DNA of 64,000 bases, from NCBI RefSeq assembly GCF_003337735.1, contig NZ_QPJY01000012.1, positions 1-64,000 of the forward strand, given 5' to 3'. How positions within the stretch are numbered: the stretch's first letter is position 1; each line of letters opens with the position of its first letter. The notes below the pieces were generated by a model, which did not search any database, had not been told where the DNA came from, and was given only the letters and a program-made list of their open reading frames with translations. The stretch comes from Thioalbus denitrificans. Its GTDB lineage: Bacteria; Pseudomonadota; Gammaproteobacteria; DSM-26407. This document shows positions 20,070 through 29,044 of this stretch, one piece after another. The position numbers and the translations under genes are program-made.

Positions 20070-20072
20070 GGT

Positions 20073-21005
20073 TCAGGGCTCCCCCGCGACGCCGCCGCCC
20101 AGGCTCTCGCGGAAGCGGATGAGCCGCGCCAGGGTGGCGTTCACCGGGGTCGGGATCCCCAGCGCCGCGCCCCGTGAGGCCACCGCGCCGTTGAGGAAGT
20201 CGATCTCCGTGGGGCGGCCGCGCTGCAGATCCTGCAGCATGGAGGGGTGGTGATCGGCGGTGGCCGGGAGCTGCACCGTGCGCAGATGCTCCAGGTAGGC
20301 CTCCGCGCCGGGCCAGGGCAGCGTCACCCCATCCGCCGCGCAGACCGCGCAGGCCTCCGCGACGATCCCCTCGATGACGGCCCAGGCCTGGGGATGGGCG
20401 AGGGCGCCGTAGGCGACGCCCATCAGCGCGCCGAGTGGATTGAGGGCGCAGTTGTAGAGGGTCTTGGCCCACAGGGCGGCGCGGATGGAGGGCGTCGACC
20501 CGGCCTTGAGTCCGGCGGCGCGCAACAGCGCCACCAGCCCCTCCACGGCCGGGTCCGCCCCCTCCGGGAAACGGCCCAGGCGGATGGGGCCCGCCTCCAC
20601 GCTGACATGCACCCGGGCGTCGCCGCGCCATTCGAAGCCGGTGATGATGGTGCCGCCGATGACCCGGTCGGTGAACCCGGCCAGGATCTCCTCGTTGCCG
20701 AGGCCGTTCTGCAGGCTCACCACCTCGCGCCCCACCAGCACCGGCGCGAAGCGCTCGGCCAGCCCCCGGGTGTCGGTGGACTTGCAGGCGACGATGACAT
20801 AGTCCCAGTCCTCCTGCTCCGGCACCGTCTCCGCGGCGCTGAAGCGGAAGCGCGCCTCGCCCCAGACCCCGCTCATGGAAAAGCCGTCCGCGGCGATGGT
20901 CCGGGCATGGCGCGCCCGGCACACCGCGTGCACCGTCGCCACCCGGGAGAGCATGCCGGCCACCGACAGCCCCACCGCACCGGCCCCCAGGATCAGGATG
21001 CGCAT
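20073..21005 (-). CDS. Ketopantoate reductase family protein (PanE/ApbA)
   Basis: A 310-residue NADPH-dependent reductase. Rossmann motif GAGAVGLSVAG sits at the N-terminus; the ACKSTDT and QNGLGNEE motifs and the C-terminal helical domain with WAKTLYNCALNPLGAL follow the PanE pattern. PanE makes pantoate for coenzyme A, but many paralogues act on other 2-keto acids, so no symbol is given. Start ATG is preceded by GGAGGTGAGAGAGG. Confidence 0.85.
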   Translation of the reverse strand: MRILILGAGAVGLSVAGMLSRVATVHAVCRARHARTIAADGFSMSGVWGEARFRFSAAETVPEQEDWDYVIVACKSTDTRGLAERFAPVLVGREVVSLQNGLGNEEILAGFTDRVIGGTIITGFEWRGDARVHVSVEAGPIRLGRFPEGADPAVEGLVALLRAAGLKAGSTPSIRAALWAKTLYNCALNPLGALMGVAYGALAHPQAWAVIEGIVAEACAVCAADGVTLPWPGAEAYLEHLRTVQLPATADHHPSMLQDLQRGRPTEIDFLNGAVASRGAALGIPTPVNATLARLIRFRESLGGGVAGEP

Positions 21006-21178
21006 GCCTCTCTCACCTCCGCCACCGTACCCGAGCATCATACCGCCACCGGATGGCGGACGGACACGTTGCGGTGCAGCCGGCCCATGCGCATCATGGA
21101 CGGTAACGCAGCCCGCGGGAGCCCCGAGACCATGGACCCTTTCCTCAATGACACCGATCTGCCGGGAGGCGGGCGCCC

Positions 21179-22363
21179 GTGACCACCGATGCCGGCGAAC
21201 GGATCCGGACCCTGCTGCCCGGGCTCATCGCGCTGCGCCATGAACTGCACGCCCACCCGGAGACCGCCTTCGAGGAGTACCGTACCGCCGCCCGGGTGGC
21301 CGAGGAGCTCGAACGCTGCGGCCTGGAGGTGCACACCGGACTGGCCGGCACCGGTGTGGTGGGCACCCTGCGCGGCGGCGCAGGCGGCCGTGCCATCGGC
21401 CTGCGCGCGGACATGGATGCCCTGGATCTCGAGGAGGCGGGCGGCCTGCCCTACACTTCCACCCGCCCCGGCAAGATGCACGCCTGCGGTCACGACGGCC
21501 ACACCACCATGCTGCTGGGAGCGGCCCGCTGCCTGGCCGCAAGCCCCGAATTCGACGGTGTGGTGCACTTCATCTTCCAGCCGGCGGAGGAGAACGTGGC
21601 CGGCGGCCGGCGCATGGTGGAAGAGGGGCTGTTCGAGCGCTTCCCGGTGGAGGCCGTGTTCGGCATGCACAACATGCCCGGCCTGGAGTTGGGCAGGATG
21701 GGCGTGCGCAGCGGACCGGTGATGGCCTCGGCGGATTTCTTCGAGCTGACCCTGACCGGGCTGGGCGGCCACGGCGCCTACCCCCACAAGGCCCGGGATC
21801 CCATCCTCGCCGCGGCGCACATCATCACCGCCTGGCAGGGCATCGTCAGCCGCCAGGTGGACCCCATCGAGTCGGCGGTCATCAGCGTCACCCGCATCCA
21901 CGGCGGCCACACCACCAACGTCATCCCCGAGCGGGTCACCCTCGCCGGGACCACCCGGGCGTTCAAGACCGAGATCCAGGATCTCATCGAGCAGTCCATG
22001 CGCCAGCTGGCCGAGGGCATCGCCGCGGCCCACGGCCTGGGCGCGCGCCTCGGCTACGAACGCCGCTACCCCTCCACCGTCAACAGCGAACGGGAGGCGA
22101 ACCTGGCCCTGGAGGCGATGCTGGCGACGGTGGGTCCCGACAACGTCCGCACGGACCTGCCGCCCACCATGGGCGCCGAGGACTTCGGCTGGATGCTCCG
22201 GGCGCGTCCGGGCGCCTACGTGGTCATCGGCAACGGCACCGACGGACGGGCGCTGCACAACCCCGGCTACGACTTCAACGACGCGGCCATTCCCACGGGC
22301 GTCGCCTACTGGGTGAACCTGGTCCGCCACCTGCTGCCCGCGGGCGGGAAACCGGAAGGCTGA
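21179..22363 (+). CDS. M20D family amidohydrolase (hippurate hydrolase-like)
   Basis: A 394-residue cytosolic metallohydrolase that cleaves acyl groups from N-acyl amino acids or similar amides. Metal ligands are in HACGHDGHTTMLLG, PAEEN and GMHN, followed by a dimerisation domain; GAEDFGWML closes the second metal site. The start is a GTG overlapping the stop of a 31-codon frame at 21087-21182; GGGAGG precedes it by nine bases. A terminator follows. Confidence 0.88.
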   Translation: MTTDAGERIRTLLPGLIALRHELHAHPETAFEEYRTAARVAEELERCGLEVHTGLAGTGVVGTLRGGAGGRAIGLRADMDALDLEEAGGLPYTSTRPGKMHACGHDGHTTMLLGAARCLAASPEFDGVVHFIFQPAEENVAGGRRMVEEGLFERFPVEAVFGMHNMPGLELGRMGVRSGPVMASADFFELTLTGLGGHGAYPHKARDPILAAAHIITAWQGIVSRQVDPIESAVISVTRIHGGHTTNVIPERVTLAGTTRAFKTEIQDLIEQSMRQLAEGIAAAHGLGARLGYERRYPSTVNSEREANLALEAMLATVGPDNVRTDLPPTMGAEDFGWMLRARPGAYVVIGNGTDGRALHNPGYDFNDAAIPTGVAYWVNLVRHLLPAGGKPEG

Positions 22364-22389
22364 TTGCCGCGACCGTGGTCGGTCGGGTC

Positions 22390-22431
22390 AAAAAAAAAAC
22401 GGGCCCGCACCTTCCGGTGCGGGCCCGTTTT
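22390..22431. terminator. Bidirectional terminator between the amidohydrolase and sulfur-globule genes
   Basis: A 13-bp perfect stem (ACGGGCCCGCACC / GGTGCGGGCCCGT, TTCC loop) has ten A on the left and four T on the right. It can end transcription of the amidohydrolase from the left and of the globule-protein gene from the right. Confidence 0.92.
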
Positions 22432-22446
22432 CAGACCGGTTACAGC

Positions 22447-22824
22447 TTACTGCTGTGCCGGAGCGGCCGGAGCGGCCGGAGCCACCGGGGCGCCATAGCC
22501 GTAGGGAGCGCCATACGGGGCACCATAGGGGGCACCGTAGCCGCCGTAAGGAGCGCCGTAGCCGCCGTAGGGGGCGCCGTAGCCGTAGGGCGCGCCATAG
22601 CCGTAGGGGCCGTAGCCGCCATAGGGATAGCCGTAGCCACGGCCATAGCCGGAACCGGAACCGGAGCCGCGCATGGAGAAGTCCATGTCGCCCCAGCCGT
22701 CACCCATGCCGTTCCAGGGTCCGCCGCCATAACCGGGGCCCCACCAGGCCTGGGCCGAAGACAGCGGAGCGGCCACGGCACCAAGGGCGGCGGCAATGAG
22801 GGCAGTCCTGATAATCTTTTTCAT
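22447..22824 (-). CDS. Sulfur globule protein (Gly/Tyr-rich, secreted)
   Basis: A 125-residue protein with a clear signal peptide ([17 protein letters not shown], cleavage after AQA near residue 26). The mature part begins WWGPGYGGG, contains [22 protein letters not shown], and then carries repeats of [15 protein letters not shown], ending in a Pro/Ala tail. This composition matches the envelope proteins (Sgp) that coat periplasmic sulfur globules in purple sulfur bacteria and related sulfur oxidisers. Transcribed divergently from a second globule-type gene, with a terminator right after it. Confidence 0.85.
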   Translation of the reverse strand: MKKIIRTALIAAALGAVAAPLSSAQAWWGPGYGGGPWNGMGDGWGDMDFSMRGSGSGSGYGRGYGYPYGGYGPYGYGAPYGYGAPYGGYGAPYGGYGAPYGAPYGAPYGYGAPVAPAAPAAPAQQ

Positions 22825-23367
22825 TATTTCATCTCCTCGAACATTGGATTTATCTGGCCCATCGGGCCGGTTGCTCCCGGATCCTGCTGAGGCCGAATGA
22901 ACGCGGGAGCACGTTCATCGTCTGCCGGCGTACCGGACAGTTCGGAAAAGCGGACAATAAGAGAAAGGACAGGGCTCGGGGCGGGAGTGCGATTGCAGTT
23001 CACTGCCCCGTGGTTCGGGCCTGTGCGCCTGTACAGCTCTGCGTCGGGTCCTTGCCGCCCTTGCTGGAAGCGGTGGTGAAAAATACCGCCCTTCGTTCGT
23101 CTGCCGACGGCGGCATCATCGGGAGCTCGTTCTTGTGCCCTCAGTTAAACACAGCCACCGGGCGTCCTACAAGCGCCTGCATACGCTCCGTTTTAACCTG
23201 TGATTCGGTGCGATGGGGGCTTGCAACATAATATTAGCATGTACTAATCTTTTGTCCAGAAGAAGATGGTTTGCATGTCGAATCAGGACCTGCGCTATCT
23301 TTTCTGGGTGGCCGTCCCGATCGCCGCATCGGAACGGCCAGGTGGGAATAACAAGAGGGAGACTGCC
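22825..23367. other. 543-bp divergent promoter region of the two globule-type genes
   Basis: No gene is supported. The stretch is less GC-rich near 23220-23265 (cttgcaacataatattagcatg), where a promoter for the rightward gene is plausible, but I cannot assign exact -35/-10 boxes. AAGAGGGA precedes the rightward start codon. Confidence 0.4.
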
Positions 23368-23916
23368 ATGTTGAACAACAAGTCGGTTCAATCCACCATC
23401 CTGGCGACGGCCGTCGCCATGGCCCTCGGCGCCGGTGTCGCATTCGCCGAGGAGGCCGCCAAATCCGAGCAGGCCCCCGCGGCCGCCGCCGCGCCGCAGG
23501 CCGTGGCTCCGGCCTATCCCGTCCGGCCCGGCATGAGCCGCGCGGATCGCCGCGAACGGATGGAAGCCATGCGCGAAGCCCGTGACCGGGATCGCGACGC
23601 CCGGCGCTACTGGGACAATCCCTGGAGCGAAACCCGCCGCCAGGCCATGGAGCAGCGCCAGGAGGCCATGCGCGAGCAGGCCGAGAAGGAGCGTGAAGCC
23701 CTGACGGCCTGGGACGATGCTCTGATCGGCGCCGATCCCTATCTGTACGGCTACGGGGCGTCGGTCTACGGCTACCCCTACTACGGCGGCCCGTGGGGCG
23801 GCTACCCCTACTATGGCGGCCCGTGGGGCGGCTATCCCTACTATGGCGGTCCCTGGGGCGGTGGCCCCTGGGGTGGTCCGTGGGGTGGTCCGTGGGGCGG
23901 CGGCCCCTGGTGGTAA
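23368..23916 (+). CDS. Secreted Trp/Gly/Tyr-repeat protein, sulfur-globule type
   Basis: A 182-residue protein in three parts: signal peptide (about 1-27, ending AFA), an Ala-rich linker and a highly charged helical middle (Arg/Glu/Met-rich, residues about 55-115), then a tail of repeated YPYYGGPWGG units ending in PWGGGPWW. The tail resembles globule coat proteins, but the charged helix is not part of the small Sgp proteins. Its place opposite an Sgp gene supports a role at the globule surface. The ATG follows AAGAGGGA. Confidence 0.65.
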   Translation: MLNNKSVQSTILATAVAMALGAGVAFAEEAAKSEQAPAAAAAPQAVAPAYPVRPGMSRADRRERMEAMREARDRDRDARRYWDNPWSETRRQAMEQRQEAMREQAEKEREALTAWDDALIGADPYLYGYGASVYGYPYYGGPWGGYPYYGGPWGGYPYYGGPWGGGPWGGPWGGPWGGGPWW

Positions 23917-23962
23917 GCCGGGAGACGCGGCCTGACCGGGCCTGAACCCGGTCGACCCGCCC

Positions 23963-23999
23963 GGGCCCGCACGGCTTGCGCCGTGCGGGCCCGTTGCGT
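23963..23999. terminator. Strong hairpin terminator between convergent genes
   Basis: A 13-bp perfect G+C stem (GGGCCCGCACGGC / GCCGTGCGGGCCC) with TTGC loop is followed by GTTGCGTTTC on the plus strand. The T-run is broken, so efficiency is uncertain. It serves the globule-type gene and may also block read-through from the opposite strand. Confidence 0.75.
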
Positions 24000-24059
24000 T
24001 TCAGGATGCCTGGGGCCTGCCCTTGGCCCACAAATCGCCCTTCAGAACCGCGGGCCGGC

Positions 24060-25187
24060 CTAGGCGGCAGCCCGGTCCAGGCGCCGCAGGAACAGGCGGG
24101 TGTGCAGCACCCGGCCCAGGTGCCAGAGCAGCGCGAGCAGCCCCAGGCGCCAGCCCAGCCCGCTGCCCGCCGCCCACAGGGCTCCCGCCGCCAGCAGCAG
24201 CCCTAGCCGCGGCAACGCGCCACGGGCGAGCCGCTCCCGCAGCACGGCCTGGCGCGCCACGGCCGCCCCACCCCACCAGACCGGCAGCAACTGGGTGCTC
24301 GCCCCCAGGACGAGGGGGAAAAGGAACCAGAGCAGGAACAGGCCCACGGCACGGTCCGTGCCCCAGCCGCCAATCCCGTGCAGGAGACCGGCCGCCAGCG
24401 CGGCGGTGAAGCCCAGCAGTGCCGCCGCGAGCAGCCGCGCCGGCGCGGCGCGGAACCAGGGCGGCCGGCCGGGTCCGAGCAGCCCCCACAGGAAGCGCCC
24501 CAGCGGCACGCTCCACAACGCCCCGCCCAGGACGGCCAGGGGCGGAAACCAGCCCGCGCCGAACGCCGCCAGCAGCGTCCCGCCGAGGGCGAGGCGAAGA
24601 TCCCGGCGCAGGGCGACGGCCGCCGAGGGATCGGCATACCCGCCCGCCGTCGGCAGCAGCACCCGCAGGGTGCCCACGGCGGTCAGGCCGACGAATCCGA
24701 GCAGGTTGAGGTGCAGGTGGAGCCGCTTCAGCGCCAGCCAGTGATCGGGAAACAGGGCGGTGGCGAGTATGGCCAGCAGCGCCAGCCCCAGGCAGGCGAG
24801 CGCCGCCAGGTACCAGGACAGGCACGGGTGGGGCGCACCGAGACCGGCCCGGGCCCGACGCCGCATCCAGCCGGCCAGGGCCGCAGCCGCCGCCAGCGCC
24901 GGCAGGGCCGCGGGATGGAAAGCCGGGGGCGCCAGGAGCAGGGCCAGGAACACCCACGCCCCGCCGGCGAGGGCGAGCAGCGGAATCCAGGCCAGCGCGC
25001 GCCCGGGGGCGGCGCCACGGGTGAGCACCGGGGTGAAATAGGCCATCGCGGCCAGGATCAGGGGCAGGATGCCGACCGCCAGCACCAGGTGCTCGGCGGC
25101 GGCCGGCGGCCAGTCCAGCCACGCCAGGAGGGCCAGCCCGCCGGCGAAGGCCGCCACCGCCGCCGGGGCCAGTGCGCCGAGCGGCAT
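24060..25187 (-). CDS. Polytopic membrane protein of unknown function with His-rich helix
   Basis: A 375-residue protein made almost entirely of hydrophobic helices, about eleven. One helix carries KRLHLHLNLLGFVGLTAVG followed by TLRVLLPT; closely spaced histidines inside a membrane helix suggest metal or heme coordination, as in NnrS-like or heme-copper-oxidase-like proteins. I cannot assign the family with confidence. It starts five bases before the stop side of the glutamine amidotransferase gene, so the two are probably co-transcribed. Confidence 0.6.
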   Translation of the reverse strand: MPLGALAPAAVAAFAGGLALLAWLDWPPAAAEHLVLAVGILPLILAAMAYFTPVLTRGAAPGRALAWIPLLALAGGAWVFLALLLAPPAFHPAALPALAAAAALAGWMRRRARAGLGAPHPCLSWYLAALACLGLALLAILATALFPDHWLALKRLHLHLNLLGFVGLTAVGTLRVLLPTAGGYADPSAAVALRRDLRLALGGTLLAAFGAGWFPPLAVLGGALWSVPLGRFLWGLLGPGRPPWFRAAPARLLAAALLGFTAALAAGLLHGIGGWGTDRAVGLFLLWFLFPLVLGASTQLLPVWWGGAAVARQAVLRERLARGALPRLGLLLAAGALWAAGSGLGWRLGLLALLWHLGRVLHTRLFLRRLDRAAA

Positions 25188-25192
25188 CGGAG

Positions 25193-25924
25193 TCAGGCGC
25201 GCCGGGAGCGGGCCGCCCGGGCGTCGACGACCCCTTCGAGCCAGCGCCCGTAGATGGCGTCGGAGACCCGGTGCAGGGCGGCGAGCCGCTGCGCCAGTCC
25301 GCGGGTCATCAGCGCCGCGGACTCGATGCAGGGATGCGCATCCTCCAGGTCGCCGCCGTAGCGCCGCACCCAGCCGTTCACCATGGGGGCGGTCATCTCC
25401 AGGTGAAACTGCAGCGCCAGGTGGGGACCGAGCGCGAAGGCCTGGTTGTCGGTGCAGTCGCTCGCCAGCAGCCGTTCGGCCCCTTCCGGAACGCTGAAGG
25501 TCCAGGCGTGCCAGTGGTAGGCGGTGAACCGCTCCGGCGCCCCGGCCAGCCAGTCCCGCGCACCCGCGCCCGGCACCTGCCGCACCTCGTGCCAGCCGAT
25601 CTCCATGGCCGGCGCACGGGTGACCTCGCCGCCGAGGGCGACGCTCATCAACTGACCGCCCAGGCAGACCCCGAGCACCGGCACCGCCTCCGCCACCGCC
25701 CGGCGGATGAGGGCGATCTCCTCGGCGATCCAGGCGTGGGGGTCATGCACGCTCCCGGCCCCGCCCATGAACACCAGCCCCGAGACGCCATCCAGGTCCG
25801 TGGGCACGGTCTGGCCCTCATCGATGCAGACCACCTCGAAGGGAATGCCCCGGGCGCGCAGAAAATCCCCCAGGTAGCCGGGCGGCTCGCAGGCGATGTG
25901 GCGAAAGATGCGGACGGGTTTCAT
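25193..25924 (-). CDS. Class I glutamine amidotransferase-like protein
   Basis: A 243-residue stand-alone GATase1 domain. The nucleophile elbow GVCLGGQL and the His/Glu pair in LQFHLEMT are present, so it should be able to hydrolyse glutamine or gamma-glutamyl amides. Proteins of this kind are annotated as GMP-synthase-like, but no synthetase partner is nearby. Possible roles include gamma-glutamyl peptide or polyamine breakdown; this is not decided by the sequence. Confidence 0.85.
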   Translation of the reverse strand: MKPVRIFRHIACEPPGYLGDFLRARGIPFEVVCIDEGQTVPTDLDGVSGLVFMGGAGSVHDPHAWIAEEIALIRRAVAEAVPVLGVCLGGQLMSVALGGEVTRAPAMEIGWHEVRQVPGAGARDWLAGAPERFTAYHWHAWTFSVPEGAERLLASDCTDNQAFALGPHLALQFHLEMTAPMVNGWVRRYGGDLEDAHPCIESAALMTRGLAQRLAALHRVSDAIYGRWLEGVVDARAARSRRA

Positions 25925-26181
25925 GACTCGGCGTCCCGATGGGTTGTCTCAAGAGCAGGAATGCCTGTGCCACCCGCGGCGGCGACCGATCCCGGAACGG
26001 CCGCGCCTCGCGCGGGGAGGTGGCCAAGCGCTGCGCGACCCGCATCTTACCCCGTGCCCGGGTCCGACTTACAGCCCGTTCCCCGTCCTGGCCAGGGAAC
26101 TTGCCGGTCGAACCGGGCTCACAAGCAGAGACAGCACCGGCGCACCGCCGGCACCGATACCGCCGATGCGAGGATACCCCC

Positions 26182-26673
26182 ATGCGCAAACCGCTCCCCA
26201 CGACACTCTGGCTGCTGCTCGGAATGTTCCTGCTCGGCGCCGGCGGCACAGCAGCCGCTGCGGGGCTGCGGGACTTCGACGGCAACCCGGCCCGGATCGG
26301 GGATTTCACCGGTCAGGAGCGGTGGCTGGTGGTGATGCTATGGGCCTCGGACTGCCCCGTCTGCAATGCCGAGGTGCACCAGTACAACGACTTCCACACC
26401 TTTCACTCGGACAGCGACGCCCGTGTGCTCGGCATCTCCCTGGACGGCGCGGCGAGGCAGGACGCGGCGCGGGACTTCATCCGCCGCCACGAGGTGATCT
26501 TCCCGAACCTCATCGGCGAGCCCGCCGACGTGGCGGGCCTGTACCGGCAACTGGCGGGCCGGCCGTTCGCCGGGACCCCCACCTTCCTCATCTACAACCC
26601 CGCCGGGGAGTTGGTGGCCCAGCAGGTGGGCGCGGTGCCGGTGAACCTCATCGAGGAGTTCATCGGCCGCTGA
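26182..26673 (+). CDS. Exported TlpA/ResA-like thioredoxin-fold protein
   Basis: A 163-residue protein with an N-terminal signal or anchor (LPTTLWLLLGMFLLGAGG) and a peroxiredoxin/TlpA fold. The active-site motif is CPVC in WASDCPVCNAEV and the cis-Pro loop is GTPTFLIYN. Probably a periplasmic disulfide reductase or redox carrier. The preceding 257 bp carry no gene. Confidence 0.82.
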   Translation: MRKPLPTTLWLLLGMFLLGAGGTAAAAGLRDFDGNPARIGDFTGQERWLVVMLWASDCPVCNAEVHQYNDFHTFHSDSDARVLGISLDGAARQDAARDFIRRHEVIFPNLIGEPADVAGLYRQLAGRPFAGTPTFLIYNPAGELVAQQVGAVPVNLIEEFIGR

Positions 26674-26749
26674 GGCGCGGCGCGGCCAAGGCTGGACGTC
26701 CGCCGCCAACGGCCGCAGAATCCGGCGGATGCCGACAACGGGTGCCGCC

Positions 26750-28294
26750 ATGGACAGTTACGACGCCGTCCCCTACGAAAGTACACCCCTCACCGACACC
26801 CACCCCGGGCACCTGGCGGTCATCGGCCGGCTGTTCGGGCTGGAGACCGCTGACCCCGACCGCTGCCGGGTGCTGGAGCTGGGCTGCGCCTCGGGCGGCA
26901 ACCTGGTTCCGCTGGCCTGGAACCTGCCGGAGAGCACCTTCCTCGGCCTCGAGCTCTCCGCCCGCCAGGCCGCCGAGGGGGCGGACTCGGTCCGCGCCCT
27001 CGGGTTGGGCAACATCGAGATCCGTCAGGGCGACATCCTGACCTTCGACGCCGGAGCGGATCGCTTCGACTACATCATCGCCCACGGGGTCTACTCGTGG
27101 GTGCCGGAGCCGGTGCGCGAGCGGCTGCTGGCACTGTGCGGGGAGCTCCTGGCGCCCAATGGGGTGGCCTACATCAGCTACAACACCCTCCCCGGCTGGC
27201 GCATGAAGGGGATGCTGCGGGACATGCTGCTGCATCATGTGCGGGGGGTGGACGATCCCGCCCTGCGGCTGCAGGGCGCCCATGACCTGCTGGCATTCCT
27301 GGACACGGCGACGACCGGCCTGGAGGCCCTGAGCGCGCGCTTCATGCGCGAGGAGATCGCCCGCCTGCGCACGGCCCACCCGAGCTACCTCTACCACGAG
27401 TACCTCGAAACCTTCAACGAGCCGCAGCTGTTCTCCACCTTCATCGCACGGGCCGCGCGGCACGGGTTGCAGTACCTGGCCGACGCGGAGCTGCATACCC
27501 TCTTCCCCACCACCCTCGGCGAGCGGGCCGCGGAGCTGCTGGAGGGTCTCGGGGAGCTGGAGGAGCAGGAGCAGTACATGGACTTCATCCGCAGCCGCAG
27601 CTTCCGCAAGAGCCTGCTGTGCCGCGCGGACGCCTCCCTCGTCCGCGAGCTGGGCCTGGAGCAGCTGGATGGATTCGCCTTCCACGCCGACCTCGCGCCG
27701 CCGCGCAAGATCGACCTGCGCCGGGCCAAGGAGCAGTCGTTCACCACCCCCGGCGGCGAGCGCTTCGGCGCCTCCCACCCCCTGACCAAGGCGGCGCTGG
27801 CCCACCTCGGCGCGGTGCACCCGGACAGCGTGGCGTTGCCGGCGCTGCTGTCCGCCGCCCGGACCCTGGTGGCCCGCGACGGTGACGCGCGCCTCGCCGC
27901 CCAGGCCGAGCACCTGGCCGGCGAGTTGTTCAGCCTCCTCGCCCACGGCGCGGTGCGGGCCGAACCGCGGGCGCGCCGGTTCCCGCGCACGGTCCCCGCC
28001 CGCCCCGCGGCAACGGCCCTGGCCCGGCTCCAGGCCGCCGGCGGCGCACACCTCGCCACCGTCCGCCACGCCACCGTGGGGCTCGACGGGTTCGCCCGCC
28101 GGCTGGTGCACCATCTCGATGGAACGCGGGACCGTGACGCGCTGGTGGACGCGCTGCTGGCCGATATCCACGCCGGCGCGCTGCCCAATCCCGAGGCCGG
28201 GACATCCCGCCCGGAACGGCTGCGCGAACGGGTGGCGGCCAATTGCGACCGGCTGCTGGCGCTGTTCGCCCGCCAGGGTGTGCTGGCCGGTTGA
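26750..28294 (+). CDS. SAM-dependent methyltransferase with regulatory domain
   Basis: A 514-residue cytosolic protein. Residues about 1-200 hold the class I methyltransferase fold (motif I VLELGCASGGNL; motif IV FDYIIAHGVYSWV). A central predicted methyltransferase regulatory region follows (from SYLYHEYLETFNEP), then a C-terminal winged-helix-like part. Families with this architecture start with an SYDAVPYES-type sequence, which fixes the start at 26750 rather than the ATG 21 bases earlier. The substrate is unknown. Confidence 0.82.
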   Translation: MDSYDAVPYESTPLTDTHPGHLAVIGRLFGLETADPDRCRVLELGCASGGNLVPLAWNLPESTFLGLELSARQAAEGADSVRALGLGNIEIRQGDILTFDAGADRFDYIIAHGVYSWVPEPVRERLLALCGELLAPNGVAYISYNTLPGWRMKGMLRDMLLHHVRGVDDPALRLQGAHDLLAFLDTATTGLEALSARFMREEIARLRTAHPSYLYHEYLETFNEPQLFSTFIARAARHGLQYLADAELHTLFPTTLGERAAELLEGLGELEEQEQYMDFIRSRSFRKSLLCRADASLVRELGLEQLDGFAFHADLAPPRKIDLRRAKEQSFTTPGGERFGASHPLTKAALAHLGAVHPDSVALPALLSAARTLVARDGDARLAAQAEHLAGELFSLLAHGAVRAEPRARRFPRTVPARPAATALARLQAAGGAHLATVRHATVGLDGFARRLVHHLDGTRDRDALVDALLADIHAGALPNPEAGTSRPERLRERVAANCDRLLALFARQGVLAG

Positions 28295-28376
28295 GCCGGG
28301 CGGCGGGTTCCGGGGCGATGGCCCCCGTACGCCCTCCTCCGCCCGCCGGCGCCTTGCAACAGCCGCCCGAAACCCT

Positions 28377-28886
28377 ATGATGATGTCCATGGATACGGAC
28401 ACCGTGACTGCCGGGCGGACCGTCTCCCCCGCCCTGCTCCTGCTGGTGGTGATGCTGCCGGCGCTGCTCGGTCTCGGCGGCTGCGGCAGCGTGCCCAGGC
28501 GCGCGGATCACGGCCCCACCGGCTCGCCGGTGGCCGATATCGCCGCCAGCCAGGTGGGCACTCCCTACCGCTACGGCGGCTCGAACCCCGCCCGCGGCTT
28601 CGACTGCAGCGGACTGGTGAGCTTCAGCTACCGCCAGGCCGGTCTGCGGGTCCCCCGCACCGCCGACAGCCAGTACCTGGCCGCCCGGCCGGTCGCGCCC
28701 GGACGAATCCGTCCCGGCGACCTCGTCTTCTTCGCCCTGCCCCGCCAGAAGGCACTCCACGTGGGCATCTACACCGGGCGCGGCGAATTCGTGCACGCGC
28801 CTTCCTCCGGCAAGCGGGTCTCCTACGCCAGCCTGGACGACAGCTACTGGCACCGCCACTTCATCGGCGCGGGCCGCTTTCCCTGA
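28377..28886 (+). CDS. NlpC/P60 (C40) cell-wall hydrolase, lipoprotein
   Basis: About 169 residues. A hydrophobic leader ends in a lipobox (LGLGGC), so the protein is probably lipid-anchored. The C40 peptidase domain has Cys in FDCSGLVSFSY, His in ALHVGIYTG and a third polar residue in FVHAPSSGK. Such enzymes cut peptidoglycan stem peptides. Several ATGs lie in a row (28377, 28380, 28383, 28389), so the exact start is undecided. Confidence 0.85.
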   Translation: MMMSMDTDTVTAGRTVSPALLLLVVMLPALLGLGGCGSVPRRADHGPTGSPVADIAASQVGTPYRYGGSNPARGFDCSGLVSFSYRQAGLRVPRTADSQYLAARPVAPGRIRPGDLVFFALPRQKALHVGIYTGRGEFVHAPSSGKRVSYASLDDSYWHRHFIGAGRFP

Positions 28887-28909
28887 GCCCCGCGCAACCT
28901 GCCGGAGGC

Positions 28910-28943
28910 GGCCTGAACCCTGCCCGGCGACGGGATTCAGGCC
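28910..28943. terminator. Hairpin after the NlpC/P60 gene
   Basis: GGCCTGAA and TTCAGGCC pair across an 18-nt interval that can add a further CCC/GGG helix. There is no T-run on either side, so termination is unproven; it may only stabilise the 3' end of the message. Confidence 0.35.
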
Positions 28944-29044
28944 CCGCCGGCCGCCGTCGAGATCCAGCCGCGCCCGCGGCTCCGCCTGTGGTAAACTGCG
29001 CCGCCGCGAATCCGGGCGGCGCCCGTAGCGACGGACCCCTCGCC

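Noticed and set aside
21087-21182. 31-codon frame overlapping the start of the M20D amidohydrolase
   Set aside because: No ribosome-binding site and no convincing protein features; the GTGA overlap could be chance. Kept only as a weak leader-peptide possibility.
22390-22431. Poly-A run as a slippage or frameshift site
   Set aside because: It lies outside genes and is explained by the U-tract of a bidirectional terminator.
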